Shown: in pieces, positions 57,660 through 64,000 of the stretch
Layout: every line of letters begins with the position of its first letter
Numbering within the stretch: the stretch's first letter is position 1
Source: GCA-2687025 sp964473525
Lineage (GTDB): Bacteria > Poribacteria > WGA-4E > GCA-2687025
Direction: 5' to 3'
DNA length: 64,000 nt
NCBI GenBank assembly: GCA_964473525.1
Contig: CAYYPK010000017.1
Location: 62,001 to 126,000, forward strand
Position numbers and translations under genes: made by a program
The notes under the pieces: model-generated
Told to the model about the DNA's origin: nothing
Database searches by the model: none
What the model saw: only the letters and a program-made list of their open reading frames with translations

Positions 57660-60600
57660 GTGAACGCCACAGACCAGATGAGTACGAGCGAATTCTACGT
57701 CGCTGGCGGCACGTTGCGGCCGGACGCGCCGTCCTATGTACGCCGACAAGCTGACGACGATCTCTACGACGCGCTTTCTCGCGGCGAGTTCTGCTACGTC
57801 CTGACGTCTCGGCAGATGGGCAAGTCCTCGCTGATGGCACGCGCGGCGCAACGACTGCGTGGAGAAGGGGCGACCGCTATCCTGCTCGACCTGACGGCGA
57901 TCGGGCAGAACGTCACGGTGGAACAGTGGTACGACGGGCTTCTCGCTCGCGTCGGCGAGCAACTAGACCTCGAGGACGACCTGGAGGCGTTCTGGGACGA
58001 GAACGCCGGTCTCCCACCCGTGCAGCGATGGATGACCGCCCTACGGCGCGTCGTCCTCCCAGCACGCGATGGACAGGTGGTCGTGTTTGTCGACGAGATC
58101 GACGTTGTGCAGAGCCTGCCCTTCTCGACGGGGGAGTTCTTCGCTGCCATACGGGAAGCCTACACACGCCGCTCTGAGGACGACGAACTACAACGCGTAT
58201 CATTCTGCCTTATCGGCGTCGCCACGCCGTCCGACCTGATCGAAGATCCCCTCACGACGCCCTTTAACATCGGCAAGCGTGTCGACCTGACAGACTTTGG
58301 CGCGGCCGAGGTGTCGCCGCTGGCGGAGGGCTTGGGACGAGGCGACGCGTCTCCCAGACTGGTACAGCGGGCGCTGCACTGGACCGGCGGGCATCCGTAC
58401 CTGACCCAGCGACTGTGTCGCGCCATCGCAGAGGATCCGTCCGTCGTGTCCAACGCGGATGTCGACCGACTGTGCGAAGGTCTGTTCTTCTCGGAGCGCG
58501 CGCAGGCGCAGGACGACAACCTACAGTTCGTGCGCAACCAGATGCTCCGCCGAGACACGGACCACGCCGCGCTGCTGACGATGTATGGTCAGGTGCTTCG
58601 TGGCAAGCCGGTGCTGCCTGACGAGACGAACCCGGTCGTGAACATCCTCCGGTTGGCTGGGATCGCCGGTGTAGAGCAGGGCTGCCTGCGCGTGCGCAAC
58701 CGCATCTATGAGCGCGTGTTCGACGCCGCGTGGGTGCGGGAGAACATGCCCGGCGCGGAACTGCAGAGGCAACGAGCCGCGTTCCGTCGAGGCGTGATGC
58801 GGTCGGTAGGCGTGGCAGCGATAGTCGTCGCGGTGATCGGCGCGCTGGCGGCCATCGCTGTGCGGCAGAAACGCGCTGCGAACCGATCGGTAGCCAGAGC
58901 AGAACTGGAACACGGCGTCCGGCTGCTCGAAGAGGGCTCGCACCGCGGCTTGCTTCACGTTGTCGCGGCGCGACAGACCCCGAACGTGACACCGGAGTTC
59001 CAGGAGTCTGCTGGCAGGATATGGGCGGGATGGCACGCGCAACTCGCGGGTCGGTTACAGAATGTCGTGGACCTTCCCGCCGACACGACACCTATCCTGT
59101 TCACGCCATACGGACAGCGTCTGGTTGCCCTTGAGCGCGCCACGAACGCGCTGCGCCTGTTCGACCCAGCAACGGGCGTCGCGGTTGGCTCGCGAATTCA
59201 AGCGGCCCCTGCATCGTGGCAATTCTGGACCACTGGGTTCAGGACCGGTGGCGACCTCCTTGCCGTGCCGACAGACAGCAGCATGGTTGTGTTGGTCGAT
59301 GCCACTTCGGGCTCGGTGCTCGGGCCGCCGATCCGTGAGGGAGACGACGCCGACCCCATCATGGGGGTCACGGTGAGTCGCTCCGGGGGCCTCCTCGCTG
59401 TCGGCCTGTGGAGCGGCAGCGTCAGCGTCTGGGATGTCAAGACGCGACAGCAGGTGCGCCGGTTCAAGGACCACTCTGTACCGGTCTCTGTACTGGCGTT
59501 TAGTCGCGACGAGAAGCTGCTCGCGATGGGATCGCAGGACTTTACGGCCAACGTCAGGGACATAGACACAGGCGATCAGTCGTACCAGCCCGTTGCCGAG
59601 ACGCGCGGGTGGGTCGTCAACGGGCAGTTCGCCAACGACGGCATACACCTCATGACGACGTCCACTAGCACCTGGCATCTCTGGCACTTGCCGACAGGCC
59701 AGGCCAAGTCACACATCGTGTCGCCGGGACGCATAGCGAGGTTCGCCGTCAGTCCCGAGGATACGCTGCTTGCAACGGCGGCCGTCACGGGCGTCGCGCA
59801 GTTGTGGGACCTGCGGCAGATAGACGCTGACGGCCAGCCGGCGACGCGCGGGCCGCAGTTCTACCATCCTAACCCGCTATCCGCTGTCGCCTTCAGCGCC
59901 GACGGTGGGGATCTCTACACGGCCACGGTCGCAGGCAGGATTCGTAGGTGGCGCGCCCATGCCGACCCTGCGTATCTGCGCCGCGTTGTCGAGAGATGGC
60001 CCACGGGGCCATCGATGGCATTCACCCCGGACGGGAGACGGCTGGCGATAGGCGCGTCCTCGGACTACTCAGGAGGGAGCTCGGCCTTTCCCGTGCAGAT
60101 CTGGGACACGGAGGCGTGGGAGCAAACGGGCCAAGTGACACCATCTGGCTTGGACGTGCGGCAGATAGCTTTCAGCCCCAACGGTGACCTGCTCGCGGTT
60201 GGCGGAGTCCATCTGGTCGAAGGCGTCTCCGCCATTCAGATGTGGGATGCTAAGACACTGGCGCCAACCGGACCAATCATCCGGCTGAATCCCGACGGAG
60301 GGCCAGGCATGCTCTGGCGACTTCAGTTCAGTCGGGACGGCCGGCATGTGATAACGACCAACTACGCGTTGGGACCAGCAGTCGTAACTAATGTAGCCAC
60401 CCGTGAGCAGCGGCTTCTGGCGCTGCCGATGAGCGAAGACGCCCTGGCGCTCGCCGTGAACCCGGTAACGGGCGAGATTCTGACGAGCTCTGGGAACGGC
60501 GCCTTGCGACAGTGGGACGTTGATGGGCGACGCCTTAGAGACCCGTTGTGGCTGGGTGACCTGGTGGTAGGCGCGGAGTTTAGCCCTGACGGTCGACAGT

Positions 60601-61067
60601 TCGTCACGGGTCGTGACAACCTGACTACACAGGTCTGGGACGCGGCGAGTCACAACGCTGTGGGCTTGCCCCTTCGGACCGCCGACGCGGCTTGGTATAC
60701 GGCTTATAGCCCGGATGGGCAGGTCATCGCCACGCTGCTCCTAGATGGCACGATACGTCTATGGGACGTCGATTCTGGCTTGCTTACCGCCCCACCGCTT
60801 CCGGCGGCGGCCATAGAGGATTTCGCGTGGAGCCTGCGGTTCGCCCCGAACGGGAAGTACCTCGTTGGCGGTCGTCCCATCTCTGTCTGGCCGATCCCCC
60901 AGCCAGAGTCTGACGCCGATGTGATGGCCCAGAAGACACTGGTCGACCTGGGCATGCGGCTCGATGGGGACGGCCGAGAAGTGGCGCTGTCCGGCGTGGA
61001 GTGGGGTCGGCTGAAGGACGAATTGGCCGGACACCGTGATCCCCGAGATCGTGCGGCGGCTCCTTGA
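57660..61067 (+). CDS. AAA-type ATPase with a transmembrane segment and a WD40 sensor part
   Basis: The 1135-residue product has an N-terminal AAA-like ATPase of the STAND-like AAA_35 type: FCYVLTSRQMGKSSLM (P-loop GKS at 54-56) and VVVFVDEIDVV (Asp145-Glu146), then a helical region with ALHWTGGHPYLTQRLC. A transmembrane segment lies at about 379-400 (GVAAIVVAVIGALAAIAV). After it come many WD40-like repeats to about residue 1090 (VSVWDVKTRQQV, AQLWDLRQI, VQIWDTEAWEQ, IRLWDVDSGLLT). The membrane-bound ATPase-plus-propeller layout fits a signalling or surveillance NTPase. The GTG at 57660 follows GGGAG; an ATG six codons later is also possible. No effector domain (TIR, nuclease, protease) is seen. 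Confidence 0.8.
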   Translation: MNATDQMSTSEFYVAGGTLRPDAPSYVRRQADDDLYDALSRGEFCYVLTSRQMGKSSLMARAAQRLRGEGATAILLDLTAIGQNVTVEQWYDGLLARVGEQLDLEDDLEAFWDENAGLPPVQRWMTALRRVVLPARDGQVVVFVDEIDVVQSLPFSTGEFFAAIREAYTRRSEDDELQRVSFCLIGVATPSDLIEDPLTTPFNIGKRVDLTDFGAAEVSPLAEGLGRGDASPRLVQRALHWTGGHPYLTQRLCRAIAEDPSVVSNADVDRLCEGLFFSERAQAQDDNLQFVRNQMLRRDTDHAALLTMYGQVLRGKPVLPDETNPVVNILRLAGIAGVEQGCLRVRNRIYERVFDAAWVRENMPGAELQRQRAAFRRGVMRSVGVAAIVVAVIGALAAIAVRQKRAANRSVARAELEHGVRLLEEGSHRGLLHVVAARQTPNVTPEFQESAGRIWAGWHAQLAGRLQNVVDLPADTTPILFTPYGQRLVALERATNALRLFDPATGVAVGSRIQAAPASWQFWTTGFRTGGDLLAVPTDSSMVVLVDATSGSVLGPPIREGDDADPIMGVTVSRSGGLLAVGLWSGSVSVWDVKTRQQVRRFKDHSVPVSVLAFSRDEKLLAMGSQDFTANVRDIDTGDQSYQPVAETRGWVVNGQFANDGIHLMTTSTSTWHLWHLPTGQAKSHIVSPGRIARFAVSPEDTLLATAAVTGVAQLWDLRQIDADGQPATRGPQFYHPNPLSAVAFSADGGDLYTATVAGRIRRWRAHADPAYLRRVVERWPTGPSMAFTPDGRRLAIGASSDYSGGSSAFPVQIWDTEAWEQTGQVTPSGLDVRQIAFSPNGDLLAVGGVHLVEGVSAIQMWDAKTLAPTGPIIRLNPDGGPGMLWRLQFSRDGRHVITTNYALGPAVVTNVATREQRLLALPMSEDALALAVNPVTGEILTSSGNGALRQWDVDGRRLRDPLWLGDLVVGAEFSPDGRQFVTGRDNLTTQVWDAASHNAVGLPLRTADAAWYTAYSPDGQVIATLLLDGTIRLWDVDSGLLTAPPLPAAAIEDFAWSLRFAPNGKYLVGGRPISVWPIPQPESDADVMAQKTLVDLGMRLDGDGREVALSGVEWGRLKDELAGHRDPRDRAAAP

Positions 61068-61131
61068 GTCCCCGTCGGATCGGGTAGGGGCACGCGAGCC
61101 TGCCGCCCTCAGGAATTGGACTGTAGGCAGC

Positions 61132-61560
61132 CTACCTCGCGCCCGTCGACCCGAACCCACCCTCACCCCGCTCCGTGTCGTCGAGCGCGTCGACCACCAC
61201 GACTTCCGGCGACGCGTGCGCCATCACGATCATCTGCGCGATCCGCGTCGCGGACTCGATCTCGCGCGCTTCTGACGACGCGTTCGTGAGCACGACCTTC
61301 ACGTCGCCGCGATAGTCCGAGTCAATGACGCCCGCGCTCGTGCGCAGTCCCTTCAGCGCAAGAGAACTGCGGTCTCTGACGAGCCCGAAGTGACCAGCGG
61401 GTATCTCCACGGCAACGCCCGTAGACACGAGGGTCGTCTCGCCAGGCTGCAAGACCAGCGGCGCGTCGAGGTCGCAGTAGAGGTCGAGACCGGCGGCGGC
61501 GGCGCTGCCGCGCGTTGGCGGCTTCGCGGAGGCGGTGAGCAGTCGGACACGAAGTTGCAT
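61132..61560 (-). CDS. dut: Deoxyuridine 5'-triphosphate nucleotidohydrolase (dUTPase)
   Basis: The 142-residue product has the five trimeric dUTPase motifs: AAGLDLYCD (I), RSSLALKGL (II), GVIDSDYRGDVKVVLTN (III, with catalytic Asp), RIAQMIV (IV) and RGEGGFGSTG (V). It removes dUTP and supplies dUMP for thymidylate synthesis. The ATG at 61560 (MQLRVRLL) is chosen over an upstream ATG because the family's usual start is here. It diverges from the nucleoside hydrolase gene and converges with the AAA-WD40 gene. Confidence 0.93.
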   Translation of the reverse strand: MQLRVRLLTASAKPPTRGSAAAAGLDLYCDLDAPLVLQPGETTLVSTGVAVEIPAGHFGLVRDRSSLALKGLRTSAGVIDSDYRGDVKVVLTNASSEAREIESATRIAQMIVMAHASPEVVVVDALDDTERGEGGFGSTGAR

Positions 61561-61625
61561 GGCGTCTCGTTCAATGCTAGGAACGGGGGTGTGTTGGCGG
61601 GTTGGCATCGTAAAGGAGAAGCGTC

Positions 61626-62528
61626 GTGAGCGACAAGATTTCCGTAATCCTGGACACCGACATCGGCTCGGATATCGACGATGCCGTGTGCCTAGCCTAT
61701 CTCCTGCGACAGGAACGCTGCGACCTGCTCGGCGTCACGACCGCCACGGGCGACACCAGGCAACGCGCGTCGTTAGCCGCGCTTGTGTGCCAAGCCGCTG
61801 GACGCTCGGACATACCGGTCCATCAGGGGTCGCCTGGGCCGCTGCTTAACGGCCCTGGACAACCGAACGTCCCGCAATACGAAGCCATCAAAGATCGCGA
61901 CCACCGCACGGACTTCGAGCCGTATTCCGCTACCTCGTACCTGCAACGCACGATCCGCGAGCGACCGGGCGAGATCACCCTACTCGCCATCGGACCCATG
62001 ACGAACCTGGGACTGCTGTTCTCCCTCGATCCGGAGATACCCAGCCTGCGCAAGGAACTGGTCCTCATGTGCGGCGTGTTCACGTCGGGCAATGGACACG
62101 GCCCAGGCGCGCGCGAGTGGAACGCCATGAGCGATCCGACCGCGACGGCGATCACCTACGCCGCGCGGCCCCCGCGGTTCACGTCCATCGGCCTGGAAGT
62201 CACGACGAAGTGTAACCTCGGCGCCGACGAGTGCCGCGAACGGTTCCGCAAGGCAGGCGGCCCACTGGAGATCGTGGCGGACATGGCGGAGGTGTGGTTC
62301 CGAGGCAGGAAGGCGATCACGTTCCACGACCCGCTGGCTTCGGCGGTCATATTCGAGCCGTCGCTCTGCGAATACGCCGAAGGCGAAGTCACGGTGCATC
62401 CGTCCGGCCACGGCATCGCGGGACTCACGGCGTTCAACGGACGCGCCGAGCAGAAGCCGCACCGCATCGCCACGCAGGTCGATTCGGACGCCTTCTTCGC
62501 GCACTACTTCGATGTCGTGGGCGGCTAG
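61626..62528 (+). CDS. Inosine-uridine-type nucleoside hydrolase
   Basis: The 300-residue product has the N-terminal aspartate cluster of ribonucleoside hydrolases (LDTDIGSDIDDAV, residues 9-21), the middle block LLAIGPMTNLGLLF, EWNAMSDPTA and FHDPLAS, which supply calcium ligands and the catalytic acid/base. It hydrolyses the N-glycosidic bond of nucleosides or related glycosides. The GTG start has AAAGGAG upstream. It diverges from dut. A dispersed repeat lies between its stop and radC. Confidence 0.85.
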   Translation: MSDKISVILDTDIGSDIDDAVCLAYLLRQERCDLLGVTTATGDTRQRASLAALVCQAAGRSDIPVHQGSPGPLLNGPGQPNVPQYEAIKDRDHRTDFEPYSATSYLQRTIRERPGEITLLAIGPMTNLGLLFSLDPEIPSLRKELVLMCGVFTSGNGHGPGAREWNAMSDPTATAITYAARPPRFTSIGLEVTTKCNLGADECRERFRKAGGPLEIVADMAEVWFRGRKAITFHDPLASAVIFEPSLCEYAEGEVTVHPSGHGIAGLTAFNGRAEQKPHRIATQVDSDAFFAHYFDVVGG

Positions 62529-62550
62529 ACAGTCTGTGGGCCGCTCCCCG

Positions 62551-62588
62551 ACCCCATCCTAACCTTCCCCTGCTAGGGGAAGGAACCT
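62551..62588 (-). repeat. Dispersed palindromic repeat, copy 5 (inverted)
   Basis: Perfect nine-base arms CCTTCCCCT (62563-62571) and AGGGGAAGG (62575-62583) are preceded by ACCCCATCCTAA, which is the reverse complement of the conserved tail of the other copies. It is therefore in the opposite orientation. Confidence 0.8.
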
Positions 62589-62637
62589 ATCAGGCACGCA
62601 GCCTGCTGAAGGCAGGGCGCGTCGAAGGAGACGACGC

Positions 62638-63300
62638 TTGGCCGACCATCCTGATGCCCGCCCGCGTGAGCGCATCCTGAGACAGGGCGTGAAGGCGGCC
62701 AGCGTCAGTGAACTCATCGCCGCCATCCTCGGCCCCAAGGCGGAGAAGCTCGAGCTAGCCGACCGACTGCTGCGACGCTTCGACGGCAACCTCGTGCGCA
62801 TGGCGGACGAAACGCCGCAGTCGCTCGCGCGGACCATTGACATGGGTCCGGGAGATGGCGCGCAGCTCGCCGCCGTGTTCGAGCTGGGACGTCGTTGGGC
62901 GCAGTTCCTACCCGCCTCGAACCCCGTGATCCAGACGGCGGCGGATGTCGCAAGCTTCCTGATGCCGCATCTGAGAGGCGAAAGCCAGGAGGTGCTGTAC
63001 GTCCTCTGCCTGAACGCGAAGAACGTCATCACGAACCATCAGCCGCTGTTTGTAGGCACCCTCAACGCCAGCCTGATTCATCCTCGCGAGGTGTTTCGGT
63101 TCGCCGTCGAGAACGCGGCGGCTAGCGTCGTGCTGGCGCACAATCACCCGTCGGGCGATCCCACGCCCAGCGATGAGGACGTTACGATCACGCGCCGGCT
63201 GGTCGAGGCGGGAAGGGCGTTGGAGATACCCGTCCTGGACCACGTCATCCTGGGAGAGAACGTGTTCCACAGCCTGAAGGAGAGTGGCGCGATCCCGTAG
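62638..63300 (+). CDS. radC: RadC-family (JAB/MPN) protein
   Basis: The 220-residue product has an N-terminal helix-hairpin-helix region (about 20-85) and a JAMM metalloprotease-like core: HNHPSGDPTPSDED, with His168, His170, Ser178 and Asp181 in the H-x-H-x7-S-x2-D pattern. RadC proteins are widespread and of uncertain role, though linked to DNA repair or competence. The start is a TTG with AAGGAG seven bases upstream; no ATG or GTG is better placed. It converges with the RimK-like gene with one base between their stops. Confidence 0.9.
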   Translation: MADHPDARPRERILRQGVKAASVSELIAAILGPKAEKLELADRLLRRFDGNLVRMADETPQSLARTIDMGPGDGAQLAAVFELGRRWAQFLPASNPVIQTAADVASFLMPHLRGESQEVLYVLCLNAKNVITNHQPLFVGTLNASLIHPREVFRFAVENAAASVVLAHNHPSGDPTPSDEDVTITRRLVEAGRALEIPVLDHVILGENVFHSLKESGAIP

Positions 63301-63301
63301 C

Positions 63302-64000
63302 CTACGCGCCGGATGCGACTTCCATCGCGTGCTTGATCATGATGCGCGCGACATCGCGTCGGGTTGCCTCCTCGAACCCCTCGAACCCAGGCGATGGGTT
63401 CACTTCCAGCACGACGAGATCGTCTCCCAGGCGCAGCATGTCAACGCCGGCTATGCCCAAGCCTACGGCGGCAGCGGCTCGCACGGACAGGTCGACCATC
63501 TCCTCGGAGGCGCGTATCGCCCGCGCATGGCCGCCACGGTGCAGGTTCGCTCGGAAGTCGCCCTCCGCCGCGACGCGCTCCATCGCCCCGATGACCTTCC
63601 CGCCGACGACGAGGACGCGTATATCGCGGCCGGACGCCTCCGGCGAGAACTCCTGCGCGATGAAGTTCTTGCTCATGCCCCAGAACGCCAGCAGCGCGGA
63701 CTTCATCGTCAGCGGCGTCTCGAAGAGCATGATCCCGCTGCCCTGGGTGCCCTCGAAGGGCTTCGTGATAAGCGGATAGCCGCCCACGCGCTTGACGCCC
63801 CGGTCTAGGTCGCCCGGCGCGCCGGCCAGGAACGTCGCCGGAACCGGCAGACCGTGTTCCGCCAGCGCGCGCAGACTGCGCCACTTGTGGCGCGCGGTCT
63901 CGATGGCCGTGGCGCTGTTCACGGACGGGACGCCGACGTGCTCGAAGTGCGAGACCACCTCCAGGCCGTATTCCGCCGTCGCGGTTCCCAGCCGCGGGAT
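63302..64000 (-). CDS. RimK-like ATP-grasp ligase, 5' part beyond the window
   Basis: The visible 232 residues continue to the right edge with no stop, so the gene is cut by the window. They show an ATP-grasp fold of the RimK/glutamate-ligase type: RHKWRSLRALAEHGLPVPAT, PLITKPFEGTQGSGIML (ATP-binding Lys and Gly-rich loop), FIAQEFSPEASGRDIRVLVV and VLEVNPSPGFEGFEEATRRD (metal ligands Glu and Asn). Such enzymes add glutamate or other amino acids to proteins or small molecules. The start codon is not in the window; an internal GTG at 63958 is not the real start because the coding pattern continues upstream. Confidence 0.85.
   Translation of the reverse strand: MPRLGTATAEYGLEVVSHFEHVGVPSVNSATAIETARHKWRSLRALAEHGLPVPATFLAGAPGDLDRGVKRVGGYPLITKPFEGTQGSGIMLFETPLTMKSALLAFWGMSKNFIAQEFSPEASGRDIRVLVVGGKVIGAMERVAAEGDFRANLHRGGHARAIRASEEMVDLSVRAAAAVGLGIAGVDMLRLGDDLVVLEVNPSPGFEGFEEATRRDVARIMIKHAMEVASGA

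Overview
The window is GC-rich, densely coded bacterial DNA (46 complete protein genes with reasonable support, two genes cut by the window ends, one doubtful small ORF; no rRNA, tRNA, CRISPR array, transposase or integrase seen). The gene content fits a Candidatus Poribacteria-like, glycan-degrading Gram-negative bacterium. This rests on six phytanoyl-CoA-dioxygenase-family (PhyH) proteins, three Gfo/Idh/MocA oxidoreductases, a sulfatase, several lipoproteins, and two giant secreted proteins ending in a C-terminal module that starts YPNPFNPETWIPF, a style I associate with that group. The taxonomic placement is inference.

Layout. 1-1458: three envelope proteins (two lipoproteins, one probable outer-membrane protein) read leftwards from a good sigma70-type promoter. 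1500-10342: a leftward sugar-biosynthesis block, six of whose genes are packed almost without gaps: HddA-like sugar kinase, GDP-mannose-4,6-dehydratase-like SDR, ThDP-dependent E1-alpha and E1-beta, a DegT-fold protein carrying His in place of the catalytic Lys (a 3-dehydrase signature) and a B12-type radical SAM enzyme; a GT2 glycosyltransferase and an SDR lie upstream. I read this as a pathway for an unusual, possibly carbon-branched, dideoxy or heptose-derived sugar. 10454-14028: GH99-like hydrolase, URO-D-family methyltransferase-like protein, GNAT acetyltransferase. 14023-19036: ECF sigma factor with an NTF2-like tail, aspartate carbamoyltransferase fused to a PyrI-type zinc domain, an enolase-superfamily enzyme, a DUF1330 protein and a PhyH protein. 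19202-24903: tandem paralogous lipoproteins, a PhyH/unknown/PhyH trio, a Gfo/Idh/MocA protein and a lone ABC ATPase.

25203-35415: two very large secreted proteins. The first has 14 WD40 motifs followed by seven ~110-residue Ig-like repeats; the second has FN3, two PPC domains, eight of the same repeats and a dockerin-like pair. Both end in the same sorting-type module. Behind them lies a duplicated intergenic segment carrying two kinds of hairpin. 35741-40543: Gfo/Idh/MocA, a PhyH-HEAT fusion, a sulfatase and an RraA-like aldolase. 40571-44343: three envelope proteins of unknown role. 44673-48522: Gfo/Idh/MocA, a radical SAM/SPASM protein with an expanded cluster motif, and a phage-tail-like gene pair. 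48693-51624: amidohydrolase, PhyH, lipoprotein. 51722-57432: a five-gene leftward operon, tyrS-GT2-surE-PhyH-propeller/glycosidase. 57660-64000: AAA ATPase/WD40 membrane protein, dUTPase, nucleoside hydrolase, RadC and a truncated RimK-like ATP-grasp ligase.

A palindromic dispersed repeat (stem CCTTCCCC(C)/(G)GGGGAAGG followed by a conserved ...AGGATGGGGGTTC tail) occurs five times, always between genes.
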